From Phycisphaerales bacterium (GTDB lineage Bacteria > Planctomycetota > Phycisphaerae > Phycisphaerales > UBA1924), in contig DOJA01000349.1 in NCBI GenBank assembly GCA_003511945.1, forward strand, positions 610-8,045: 7,436 nt of DNA, in the 5' to 3' direction. The first letter of the stretch is position 1, and each line of letters opens with the position of its first letter. A program made the translations under genes and the position numbers. Shown piece after piece: positions 1 through 6,740 of the stretch. Under the pieces are notes generated by a model. The model made no database searches. It saw nothing but the letters and a program-made list of their open reading frames with translations, and was not told where the DNA came from.

Positions 1-1310
1 AGCAGGTTGGTCTGGTCGGCGATGTCGTTGATGACCTCGACGATCTTCCCGATCTGCTCGCTCCGCTTGCCCAGTTCGGTGACGCTGGCGGCGCCGGCGG
101 AGACCGCCTCGTTGATGGCCTGCATGCCCGCGATGGTCTGGTTGACGATCTTGCCGCCCTCTTCCGCGGTGGCGCCGGAGCTGGTGGCGTTGGTGGCGGC
201 CTCGGTCGACTTCTGCGCGACCTCGACGACCGACGCGGACATCTCCTCGGCAGCAGACGACACCTGCCCGACCTGGGCGGTCTGCTCGTTCATGCCCTGG
301 GCCATCTCCTCGCTGGAGGCGGCGATCTCGGTGGCCGCCGAGGCGACCTCGTTGGCGCTCCCGCCCACCTCGACAATGATGTCGTGGATCTTCTGCACGA
401 ACTGATTGAACCACTTGCCCAGCTGGGAGAGCTCGTCCTTGCCCTCGGCGGCGACGCGCTGGGTGAGGTCGCCCTCGCCCTCGGCGATGTCGCGGATGCG
501 CTCGATGAGGGCCGCGACGGGCCGGTTGAACATGACGCGCAGGGCGTAGATGAAGAAGAACGCGCCGCCGACGACCAGCGGGCCGGTCCACATCAGCCCG
601 CTGGTGATGAAGCCGGCGACCTGCTCCTCCATGTGCGCGAGGGGGATGATGACCTCGTAGGCGCCGTGCATCTTGCCGGCCTTCCAGCCCTCGAAGGGGA
701 AGCCGACGATGTCGCGCCCGTCGCCGTCCGGGTCGTTCTGCGGACCGGGGTTGCCGTGGCAGAGGAGGCAGTCGTCGGTGAGGCGGATGGCCCGCATGTA
801 GTGGAGCGAGTGCTCCTTGTGATCGATCTTGGCGAGGATCTCGGACTTGCCGGACTCGACCTGGGCTTCGAGCTCGCGGAGCTGCTCCTCGCGGAACGAG
901 CCCTTGGCGGGCTCGTTGTCCTGGTTGCGGGCGTCGAAGGAGGAGATGCGGAACTGGATGTGCTCGCGCTTGGCGGCGGCCTCGGCGGCGGTCCAGCCGG
1001 CGACGACGGGGATGGTCTCGAAGATGCGGGCTTCCTTGTAGGAGCGCCCGGCCTTGCGGATGTCCTCGAGCTCCGCGAGGAGCGCCTGCGTGTTGAGGGC
1101 GCCGTGCTGGGCCATGGCGCCGACATGGTTCTTGGTCTCGTCGGCGACGGCGGTGAAGGCGCCGGCCCGCTCGATCATGGCCTCCTCGGCGGCGTGCTTG
1201 AACCGCGTGACGAACACGACATAGTTGATCGCGACCACCGAGAGCAGGATGAACAGGGTCATCGCGACGATGCGCGTGCCCAGCCCGAGCGACTTGAAGG
1301 CCTTGAGCAT
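1..1310 (-). CDS. Methyl-accepting chemotaxis protein with periplasmic Tll0287/DUF3365-like haem sensor domain (3' end cut by window edge)
   Basis: A transmembrane chemoreceptor that should pass a periplasmic signal to CheA/CheW. 436 codons are visible. The order is: short cytoplasmic N-terminus, TM1 (about residues 14-34), a periplasmic domain (about 35-238), TM2 (about 239-257), HAMP (about 259-310), then the start of the coiled-coil signalling domain, ending at ADQTNL just before the conserved hairpin tip. The periplasmic domain has the Tll0287/DUF3365 hallmarks: IPVVAGW near residue 115, an FDARNQDNEP segment that matches the usual RNPxNxP region, and CLLCHGNPGP with Cys181, Cys184 and His185, a c-type haem site. 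The ATG at 1310 is chosen because GAGG lies 7 nt upstream and TM1 follows directly. Codons are almost all G/C-ending. The family call is firm; haem binding is inferred from the motif and the ligand is unknown. The C-terminal tip and methylation regions lie outside the window. Confidence 0.93.
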   Translation of the reverse strand, partial: MLKAFKSLGLGTRIVAMTLFILLSVVAINYVVFVTRFKHAAEEAMIERAGAFTAVADETKNHVGAMAQHGALNTQALLAELEDIRKAGRSYKEARIFETIPVVAGWTAAEAAAKREHIQFRISSFDARNQDNEPAKGSFREEQLRELEAQVESGKSEILAKIDHKEHSLHYMRAIRLTDDCLLCHGNPGPQNDPDGDGRDIVGFPFEGWKAGKMHGAYEVIIPLAHMEEQVAGFITSGLMWTGPLVVGGAFFFIYALRVMFNRPVAALIERIRDIAEGEGDLTQRVAAEGKDELSQLGKWFNQFVQKIHDIIVEVGGSANEVASAATEIAASSEEMAQGMNEQTAQVGQVSSAAEEMSASVVEVAQKSTEAATNATSSGATAEEGGKIVNQTIAGMQAINEAVSAGAASVTELGKRSEQIGKIVEVINDIADQTNL

Positions 1311-1317
1311 TGGAGTA

Positions 1318-1321
1318 CCTC
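1318..1321 (-). promoter_or_regulatory. Ribosome binding site of the chemoreceptor gene
   Basis: Read on the minus strand, GAGG is followed by seven bases and then the ATG at 1310. This supports that start over downstream in-frame ATG codons, which would remove TM1. Confidence 0.6.
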
Positions 1322-1533
1322 GTCCCGGCTATGGAGGAGCGACCTGGCTCCCCCGACCACCACCCCCGGTTCGGCCCCACGGCGGCGCCGACGCCGGCCC
1401 CGGCCCGGGCGCAGGGGCGCGCGGGACGAGTCGATCGGGATGAGGATTCGGCGCACGCCGGGGCGGACTTCAGCGGAAGAGGGCCGCTGCGCCCGGTTCG
1501 CCGGGACAGGCCGCGGGTTCAGGGGGTCGCCCC

Positions 1534-1549
1534 GGGGGGCGCGCCCCCC
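1534..1549. repeat. Perfect 16-bp palindrome of six G, CGCG, six C
   Basis: GGGGGGCGCGCCCCCC is exactly self-complementary. As RNA it would form a six-bp all-GC stem closed by a CGCG loop on either strand. No T-run follows on either strand, so it is not a classic terminator. It lies about 85 bp before tRNA-Val and 224 bp upstream of the chemoreceptor start. Its role is unknown. Confidence 0.6.
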
Positions 1550-1566
1550 CACAGGCGGGGTGGCGG

Positions 1567-1595
1567 TTGGCGGCGGTGTTGAGGCGGGGTAGGAT
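1567..1595 (+). promoter_or_regulatory. Candidate sigma-70-type promoter for tRNA-Val
   Basis: TTGGCG (1567-1572, four of six matches to TTGACA) and TAGGAT (1590-1595, four of six to TATAAT) are separated by exactly 17 bp. Transcription would begin near 1602, giving a leader of about 30 nt before the tRNA at 1634. Position and spacing are good but both boxes are imperfect, so this is a moderate-to-weak call. Confidence 0.4.
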
Positions 1596-1633
1596 GGCGT
1601 GATCCCGACGGGTGAGCCCCCCACACCCGCTCC

Positions 1634-1707
1634 GGGCGCATAGCTCAGTTGGCTAGAGCGCACGCTTCACACGCGTGAGGTCACTGGTTCGAGTCCAGTT
1701 GCGCCCA
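1634..1707 (+). tRNA. tRNA-Val (anticodon CAC)
   Basis: A 74-nt cloverleaf. The acceptor stem pairs GGGCGCA with TGCGCCC, followed by discriminator A. The D-arm has GCTC/GAGC. The anticodon stem CACGC/GCGTG closes the loop TTCACAC, giving anticodon CAC, which reads GUG valine codons, frequent in this GC-rich genome. The T-arm pairs ACTGG with CCAGT around TTCGAGT. The next bases are TTA, so CCA is not encoded and must be added by nucleotidyltransferase. The gene is convergent with the RND transporter gene, whose stop codon lies 42 bp beyond it. Confidence 0.97.
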
Positions 1708-1749
1708 TTACCCCATTCGCTGGAGCGCGAGCCAGGCCTGGGCCTGCAC

Positions 1750-4700
1750 TCAGGCGTGGACGGGCGCTGCGGGAGTTGGCGCGGCTGCCTTGGGCTTGGG
1801 GGCGCCGAACACCTTCTCGGTCATCGTCTGGATCACGACATACAGCACGGGCGTGAAGATGAGCCCGAGGAATGTGTTGCCGATCATGCCGAAGAAGACG
1901 GCGGTGCCGATCGCCTGGCGGCTGGCGGCGCCGGCGCCGGTGGCGATCATCAGGGGGAGCACGCCCAGGATGAACGCAAGGGCGGTCATCAGGATGGGGC
2001 GGAGGCGCTGGCGGGAGGCCTCGACGGCGGATTCGACGATGCCCTTGCCGCTCTCGCGATAGGCCTTGGCGAACTCGACGATGAGGATGGCGTTCTTGGC
2101 GCCGAGGCCGACCAGGAGGACGAGCCCGACCTGGGTGTAGATGTTGTTGTCCATGCCCCGCCACATGAGCCCGACCATGGCGCCGAGGACCGCCAGGGGA
2201 ATCGAGAGGATGACCGAGAGCGGAACAAGCCAGCTCTCATAGAGTGCCGCGAGGATGAGGTAGACGACCAGCAGGGCCATCGCGAAGACGATGATGGCCT
2301 GGTTGCCGACGAGCTTCTCCTGGAGGGAGAGAGCGGTCCACTCGAAGGTGACGCCGGGCGGGAGCTTCTGGGCCGCCATGCTCTCGACGACGCGGAGGGC
2401 CTCGCCCGAGGAGACGCCCGGCGCCGGCTGCCCTTGCACGACCGCGGCCGGGAAGATGTTGTAGCGGATGACCCGGTCCGCTCCCAGCGACTCGCGCACC
2501 GTGAGGAGGGAGCCGAGAGGGACCATGGCGCCATCGGGCTTTCGGACTTCGAGGCGCTTGATGTCCTCCTCGACGGCGCGGAAGCGGCTGTCGGCGGAGA
2601 CATTCACCTGCCAGGTGCGCCCGAAGAGATTGAAGTCGTTGACATAGGCGCTGGCGAGGTACCCGGACATGGTCGAGAAGACATCCTGGAGGGGGATGCC
2701 CAGCTTCTTGACCTTCTCGCGGTCCACATCGGCGAAGAGCTGGGGCACCGCGGCTCGGAACGCGCTGTTCACCCCGGTGAGTTTGGACTGGGCGTTGCCG
2801 TCGACGACGAACCCCTGCACGAGTTCCGCCATGGCGCTGCGCCCGAGCCCGCCCCGGTCCTGGAGGCGAAGGTCGAAGCCCGAGGCGCTGCCCACGCCGT
2901 CGACGGCCGGGAGGGAGAAGACGATGCACAGCCCGTCGGGGATCCGGGAGGTCTTCTGGCGGAGCTCACCCATGATCGTCGCGAGGTCGCGCCCCTTCGG
3001 GAGGCGGTCGTCCCAGTCCTCGAGCCCGATGAAGAAGAGGGCGTAGTTGGAGCCGTTGCCGTTGATCATGGAGAAGCCGGGCAGGGCGGTGAAGTTCCTG
3101 ACGCCCTCGGTGTCGGCGAGGATTGCCTCGACCTGCGTGACGGCGTCGAGCGTTCGTTCCTGGGACGCGCTGTCGGGCATCCAGACATCGATCATCACCA
3201 TGCCGCGGTCTTCGAGGGGGACGAAGCCGGTGGGCACCTGGGTGAACGACCACGCGGTCGCCAGGAAGCACGCCACGAAGCCCGCGAGGGTGAACCCGAC
3301 GAAGGCGGGGTGCACGAGGAACCTGACCAGCCGGGCGTACCCATGAGCGATGGCGTCGAACGCCCGGTTGAACAGCCGGACCAGGATGAAGGGCTTGTGC
3401 CCCTCCTTGTGCGCGCGGAGGATCGTGCCGCAGAGGGCGGGCGTGAGCGTGACGGCGCAGATGCCGGAGAGGAAAGTGCTGGCGGCGATGGTCAGCGCGA
3501 ACTGGCGGAAGAGCTGGCCGCTGATGCCCGGGAGGAAGGCGGTGGGGAGGAAGACCGCCATGAGCACCACGGTCATGCTGATGACGGGCGCCAGGACCTC
3601 CTTCATCGCCTGGATGGTCGCCTCCTTCGGGGGCAGGTGGGACTCGATCATCACCCGCTCGACATTCTCGACGACGACGATCGCGTCATCGACGACGATC
3701 CCGATGGCGACCACCAGCCCGAAGAGGACGGGCATGTTGACGGAGAAGCCCAGCACCTTGGCGAAGAAGAAGGTCCCGATGATCGAGATGGGGATGGCGA
3801 GCATCGGGATGACCGACAGCCGCAGACTGCCCAGGAAGACGATGACGACCGCCAGGACCAGCACCAGGGCCTCGATGAAGGTGTGGAAGACGGCCTCGAT
3901 GGCGGACAGCACGAACTTCGAAGTGTCGTAGACGGTGTGGAAGGCGAGCCCCTCGGGCAGGGCCTGCGACTTGGCGGCGAGCAGGGCCTCGACATCCTTG
4001 GCGACCTGGACGGCGTTCCCGCCCGGCGCCTGGTACACGACCATCGCGGCGGCCGGCGTGCCCTTGTAGCGGGCGAGGAGGTCGTAGGACTTGCCCCCCA
4101 GTTCCACCCGGGCGACATCCTTGACGCGGATGACCTGGTTGCCGATGGCGCGGACGATGATGTCCTCGAACTGGGTCACATCGCCGAGTCGTCCGAGGGT
4201 GAGGATGTTGTACTGGTACGCCTGTCCGGTGGGCACGGGGGGCTGGCCGATGGCCCCGGCGGCGACCTGCACATTCTGCTCCTTCAGGGCGCCGATGACA
4301 TCCATGGTGGTGAGCCCGCGGGCGCGGAGGCGCTCGGGGTCGAGCCAGACGCGGATGCCGTAGTCCTTGGCGGGGAAGACCTTCGCATCGCCCACGCCGC
4401 GAATGCGCCGGAGTTCATCCAGGACATTGATGGTGAGGTAGTTGGCCGTGAAGAGGTCGTCGTACTGACCCGCGCCGGCCGCGCCTTCCGGGGCCAGCGA
4501 GAAGACGGTGACGACGCTGGACGAGACGCGGTCGGTGGTGACGCCGTTGCGCTTGACCTCCTCGGGCAGCTTGGGCATCGCGATGTTGACGCGGTTCTGC
4601 ACCAGGACCGAGGCGATGTCGATGTTCGTGCCCAGCTCGAAGGTGACCTTGAGGGTGTACGAGCCGTCGCTGGCGGAGGTGCTCTCCATGTAGAGCATGC

Positions 4701-4923
4701 CGGGCACGCCGTTGACCTGCTGCTCGATGGGCGAGGCGACCGTGTCGGCGACGACCTGGGCGCCGGCGCCGGGGTAGGCGGTGCTGACCTGCACGACCGG
4801 GGGCGTGATGTCGGGGTACTGGGCGAGGGGCAGCGTGGGGTAGGAGACCGCGCCCATGATCACGATGAGGATCGCGATCACCATGGAGACGATCGGGCGC
4901 CGGACAGGGAACGCTGCGAACAT
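1750..4923 (-). CDS. HAE-1 family RND multidrug efflux transporter, inner-membrane subunit (AcrB/MexF-like)
   Basis: The proton-driven inner-membrane pump of a tripartite efflux system; homologues take drugs, dyes or detergents from periplasm and membrane and pass them to an outer-membrane channel. At 1057 residues it matches the family (AcrB 1049). The N-terminus has TM1 at about 10-28 and the LAQYPDI motif. A first periplasmic porter region follows, then TM2-TM4 from about residue 349. The proton-relay acids are Asp412-Asp413 in VVDDAIVVVEN, and the partner lysine is Lys943 in GLGAKNAILIVEFAK, so the pump looks functional. FDLRLQDRGGLG and FGRTWQVNV lie in the second periplasmic region. The N-terminal porter segment (DYGIRVWLDP, LKEQNVQVAAG) resembles the MexF/OqxB branch more than AcrB; this subgroup call is inference. 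It starts 10 bp after the adaptor stop and has GGGAG five bases before its ATG. An Ala/Pro-rich tail ends it. Substrates cannot be told. Confidence 0.97.
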   Translation of the reverse strand: MFAAFPVRRPIVSMVIAILIVIMGAVSYPTLPLAQYPDITPPVVQVSTAYPGAGAQVVADTVASPIEQQVNGVPGMLYMESTSASDGSYTLKVTFELGTNIDIASVLVQNRVNIAMPKLPEEVKRNGVTTDRVSSSVVTVFSLAPEGAAGAGQYDDLFTANYLTINVLDELRRIRGVGDAKVFPAKDYGIRVWLDPERLRARGLTTMDVIGALKEQNVQVAAGAIGQPPVPTGQAYQYNILTLGRLGDVTQFEDIIVRAIGNQVIRVKDVARVELGGKSYDLLARYKGTPAAAMVVYQAPGGNAVQVAKDVEALLAAKSQALPEGLAFHTVYDTSKFVLSAIEAVFHTFIEALVLVLAVVIVFLGSLRLSVIPMLAIPISIIGTFFFAKVLGFSVNMPVLFGLVVAIGIVVDDAIVVVENVERVMIESHLPPKEATIQAMKEVLAPVISMTVVLMAVFLPTAFLPGISGQLFRQFALTIAASTFLSGICAVTLTPALCGTILRAHKEGHKPFILVRLFNRAFDAIAHGYARLVRFLVHPAFVGFTLAGFVACFLATAWSFTQVPTGFVPLEDRGMVMIDVWMPDSASQERTLDAVTQVEAILADTEGVRNFTALPGFSMINGNGSNYALFFIGLEDWDDRLPKGRDLATIMGELRQKTSRIPDGLCIVFSLPAVDGVGSASGFDLRLQDRGGLGRSAMAELVQGFVVDGNAQSKLTGVNSAFRAAVPQLFADVDREKVKKLGIPLQDVFSTMSGYLASAYVNDFNLFGRTWQVNVSADSRFRAVEEDIKRLEVRKPDGAMVPLGSLLTVRESLGADRVIRYNIFPAAVVQGQPAPGVSSGEALRVVESMAAQKLPPGVTFEWTALSLQEKLVGNQAIIVFAMALLVVYLILAALYESWLVPLSVILSIPLAVLGAMVGLMWRGMDNNIYTQVGLVLLVGLGAKNAILIVEFAKAYRESGKGIVESAVEASRQRLRPILMTALAFILGVLPLMIATGAGAASRQAIGTAVFFGMIGNTFLGLIFTPVLYVVIQTMTEKVFGAPKPKAAAPTPAAPVHA

Positions 4924-4928
4924 CGGGT

Positions 4929-4933
4929 CTCCC
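4929..4933 (-). promoter_or_regulatory. Ribosome binding site of the RND transporter gene
   Basis: GGGAG on the minus strand sits five bases before the ATG at 4923 and lies entirely within the 10-bp gap after the adaptor stop codon. It fixes the start and fits translation from one shared mRNA. Confidence 0.65.
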
Positions 4934-6142
4934 TCAGCGGGCGCTGGCCACGGGCTGCTGCGTCCTGGGCGTCACCTTCGAGCCGGGGCGCGCCTTGAGC
5001 ACGCCGAGCACGACGACACGATCGTCCGTCGTCAGCCCCTCCTGGACGACGCGCATGGACCCGTCGAGCGCGCCGACCTTGACGCGGCGCACCTCGACCT
5101 CGTCCTTGTCGTTCACGACGATCGCGAACCGTCCCTGCTGGTCGCTGAGAAGGGCGGCCTCGGGCACGAGCATCGCCTTGGCGCTGGACATCGCGAACCG
5201 CACGCGGGCGAACAGCCCGGGCAGGAGGACCTCGTCCTGGTTCTCGAAGCGGGTCCGCACCCGCAGCGTGCCCGACTGGGCGTCCATCTGGGGGTTTACG
5301 AAGTCGATGCGTCCGCTGACGGAGTAGTCCGGCTGGTCCGAGAGCGCCAGATCGCAGGGTCGCCACACCCCGGGGGCGATCTGCCCGGGCTCGAGGCGCT
5401 GGGCGTCGCCGGTGCTCTCGCGGCTGCGGCGCACGCCCAGCACATCGGACTCGCTGACATCGACGGACACGAACGCTGGGGCCGCCTGCACGATCTCCGC
5501 GAGCAGCGTGGACTCGCCGCGCCCGACGAGGTTGCCGATGTCCACGAGGTTCGGCCCGATGCGCCCGTCGATGGGCGAGCGGATGTCGCAGTACTCCAGG
5601 TCGAGGCGGGCCTTGTCGAGCCGCGCGGTGGCCAGGTCGAGGGCGGCCCGGGCTTCGTCCCGTGCGGCCTTCTTCTCGCGCACTTCGAGGTCGCTGGCGC
5701 CGCCCAATCGGAACGCCGCCTCGGCGCGCTCGAGCGTGGTCTCGGCGAGGGCGAGCGTCGCCCGGGCGCTGTCCGCCGCCGCCTCGCCCTGGCTCACCAT
5801 CGCCTCGTACTCGCGCTTGTCGATGACGAACAGCAGGTCGCCCTTCTTCACCCTCTGACCGGGAGAGAAGTTGATCTTCTGCAGGAACCCGGCCACCCGC
5901 GCCCGCAACTCCACCCTCTCCGACGCCTCGACGGTGCCCGTGTAGGTGAGGTACTCCGTCACCTCCCGCTCCACGGGGTTCGCCACGATGACCTCCGGCG
6001 GCGGCGGGGGGGCGTAGGCGTTCTTGTCGCCCGCGCGGCCGCAGGCGGTCACGATCACCAGGGACAGCGCCAGGGCGATGGCCCCGGCGGCGCGGCCCAT
6101 GATCCGCACGGTCGGGCACCGGCGGTCCTCTTCTCCCGTCAT
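4934..6142 (-). CDS. RND efflux periplasmic adaptor (membrane-fusion protein), predicted lipoprotein, AcrA/MexA-like
   Basis: The adaptor links the RND pump encoded just downstream to an outer-membrane channel. It has 402 residues, normal for the family. The N-terminus carries a hydrophobic segment (about 18-32) ending in lipobox V-T-A-C with Cys34, so it is probably lipid-anchored. A run of five prolines follows at 45-49. The first lipoyl half is near 79-107 (ARVAGFL, VKKGDLLFVID) and the second near 186-212 (DIRSPIDGRIG, VDIGNLV). Between them lies an alpha-hairpin (about 108-183) rich in Ala, Glu and Arg. A beta-barrel (about 218-318) and membrane-proximal domain follow. I keep the start at 6142 because GGGGAG lies eight bases upstream. 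An internal Met15 would give a more typical lipoprotein signal length but has no clear ribosome binding site. It is the first gene of the two-gene operon. Confidence 0.95.
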   Translation of the reverse strand: MTGEEDRRCPTVRIMGRAAGAIALALSLVIVTACGRAGDKNAYAPPPPPEVIVANPVEREVTEYLTYTGTVEASERVELRARVAGFLQKINFSPGQRVKKGDLLFVIDKREYEAMVSQGEAAADSARATLALAETTLERAEAAFRLGGASDLEVREKKAARDEARAALDLATARLDKARLDLEYCDIRSPIDGRIGPNLVDIGNLVGRGESTLLAEIVQAAPAFVSVDVSESDVLGVRRSRESTGDAQRLEPGQIAPGVWRPCDLALSDQPDYSVSGRIDFVNPQMDAQSGTLRVRTRFENQDEVLLPGLFARVRFAMSSAKAMLVPEAALLSDQQGRFAIVVNDKDEVEVRRVKVGALDGSMRVVQEGLTTDDRVVVLGVLKARPGSKVTPRTQQPVASAR

Positions 6143-6150
6143 CGGCGGTT

Positions 6151-6156
6151 CTCCCC
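6151..6156 (-). promoter_or_regulatory. Ribosome binding site of the adaptor gene
   Basis: GGGGAG on the minus strand precedes the ATG at 6142 by eight bases. It favours this start over the in-frame ATG at 6100, which has no comparable site. Confidence 0.55.
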
Positions 6157-6250
6157 GCGCGCACCAAGGGCGCTCCCGGCGTGGCGCGTGGCGCGAATGC
6201 TATCGCCAAAGCGATCGGTGCGGACTCAGCGCGGGGATGGTGCACATCGG

Positions 6251-6282
6251 GGGCGCCCCACGGAGTCCCCGGCGGGGCGCCC
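6251..6282 (-). terminator. Nine-bp GC hairpin between tRNA-Ser and the efflux operon, possible terminator
   Basis: GGGCGCCCC (6251-6259) and GGGGCGCCC (6274-6282) are perfect inverted repeats around a 14-base loop. The hairpin lies 23 bases beyond the 3' end of tRNA-Ser in its direction of transcription and upstream of the adaptor gene. It could end the tRNA transcript or form the 3' processing boundary. No T-run follows on either strand, so intrinsic termination is not proven. It could also sit in the 5' leader of the efflux mRNA. Confidence 0.4.
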
Positions 6283-6305
6283 GGGCACGCATCGCAAGCA
6301 GAAAG

Positions 6306-6395
6306 CGGACAGGGCGGGATTCGAACCCGCGATACGGGTTTACCCCGTATGTCGGTTTAGCAAACCGATGCCTTCAGCCTCTCGGCCACCTGTCC
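6306..6395 (-). tRNA. tRNA-Ser (anticodon GCT)
   Basis: A 90-nt class II tRNA. The acceptor stem pairs GGACAGG with CCTGTCC, with discriminator G as expected for serine. The anticodon stem TCGGT/ACCGA closes loop TTGCTAA, giving anticodon GCT for AGC/AGU codons. The long variable arm has a 7-bp stem ATACGGG/CCCGTAT with loop GTAAA. The T-arm pairs GCGGG with CCCGC around TTCGAAT. The following bases are CTT, so CCA is not encoded. It lies 163 bp upstream of the efflux operon in the same orientation and has its own strong promoter, so part of its transcription may read into the pump genes unless the hairpin between them stops it. Confidence 0.97.
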
Positions 6396-6413
6396 CCGAC
6401 GGACTCGACCAGC

Positions 6414-6442
6414 ATCATCGGCGGGCCGGAGGAGGGCGTCAA
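6414..6442 (-). promoter_or_regulatory. Promoter of tRNA-Ser (TTGACG, 17 bp, GATGAT)
   Basis: On the minus strand TTGACG (6437-6442) matches five of six -35 bases, and GATGAT (6414-6419) matches four of six -10 bases. The spacer is exactly 17 bp. The start of transcription would fall near 6407, about 12 nt before the mature tRNA 5' end. This is the best promoter match in the window. The same transcript could feed the efflux operon. Confidence 0.55.
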
Positions 6443-6674
6443 ACCGGGCGGTCCCAGGCCCCCCAAGCCGCTCGGGGCGGGCCCGGCTGACCCCCCGTCC
6501 GACCGACCTGTGCAGGCCGCGAGCACCCGAGGCACCGCGGTACCGTCGCACAATGTTGTGTGCGCGCCGAATCGTCAGACACGCTCTTGTGCTGCGGCTT
6601 GCAAGTTCCCCCCGGGCTGGTCAGCACGGCGTCGAATCCTGTGAGCCCCGGCGGGAGTTGATCTCGCCCGAGTC

Positions 6675-6740
6675 GTGCGTACGCGGACCGCACCCGTGCG
6701 CACGGCGCCATGAAATGTGCGTTGCGCGCGCACCGTGCGC
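6675..6740 (+). repeat. Four GTGCG(T/C) repeats at 21, 21 and 18 bp spacing
   Basis: GTGCGT at 6675, GTGCGC at 6696, GTGCGT at 6717 and GTGCGC at 6735 stand in the same orientation. The first three are exactly 21 bp apart, about two helical turns. The last one abuts the TTGACG candidate -35 box. Further copies lie at 6560, 6839 and 6892. The arrangement resembles a regulator-binding array, but GC-rich composition makes such hexamers fairly common. Confidence 0.4.
6694..6705. promoter_or_regulatory. 12-bp perfect palindrome CCGTGCGCACGG, operator-like
   Basis: Exactly self-complementary, and centred about 40 bp upstream of the candidate -35 box at 6741. Its left part, CCGTGCGC, is repeated at 6733-6740. 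This fits a dimeric-regulator site but there is no direct evidence of one. Confidence 0.3.

Larger units (their letters stand above)
1311..1633. other. Intergenic gap between divergent chemoreceptor and tRNA-Val genes
   Basis: This 323-bp stretch separates the start of the minus-strand chemoreceptor from the plus-strand tRNA-Val gene, so it should hold promoters for both. I find a candidate tRNA promoter (1567-1595), a perfect GC palindrome (1534-1549) and a weak sigma-28-like match on the minus strand (1445-1472). Open frames crossing it in several phases have no ribosome binding site or family resemblance, as expected in very GC-rich DNA. I see no further gene here. Confidence 0.7.

Noticed and set aside
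384..1592. Plus-strand open frame of 402 codons across the chemoreceptor gene
   Set aside because: Antisense to a well-supported chemoreceptor and composed of Gly, Ala, Glu, Asp and Leu without motifs or a ribosome binding site.
1742..1755. Small hairpin GCCTG-CACT-CAGGC over the RND stop codon, as a terminator between convergent genes
   Set aside because: Only five base pairs and no T-run on either strand, so too weak to call.
1667..2164. Minus-strand open frame ending in GATGLEPVTSRV
   Set aside because: This C-terminus is the typical false translation of the reverse complement of a tRNA (here tRNA-Val); the rest is a shadow of the RND gene.
1675..4998. Very long plus-strand open frame (1107 codons) opposite the RND transporter gene
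   Set aside because: Its translation is an Asp/Glu/Gly/His-rich low-information string without domains. It starts inside tRNA-Val and mirrors the codon structure of a clear RND gene, so it is an antisense artefact of high third-position GC.
6197..6202. TAGCAT on the minus strand as the -10 box of the efflux operon
   Set aside because: No acceptable -35 hexamer 16-18 bp upstream; a single four-of-six match is not enough.
4878..6245. Minus-strand open frame of 455 codons in another frame of the adaptor gene
   Set aside because: Arg/Gly/Ala/Pro-rich shadow frame. The adaptor frame has all family motifs and a proper ribosome binding site.
4856..6490. Plus-strand open frame of 544 codons over the adaptor gene and tRNA-Ser
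   Set aside because: Antisense to the adaptor and reads through tRNA-Ser. Its AGFEPAI segment is the well-known false translation of a tRNA T-arm.
6549..6560. CACAATGTTGTG near-palindrome as an operator
   Set aside because: Short five-bp arms, far from any start codon or promoter on the plus strand, with no repeat elsewhere in the window.
6024..6644. Plus-strand open frame containing GRDSNPRYGF
   Set aside because: It is the false translation of the complement of tRNA-Ser, joined to non-coding flanks.
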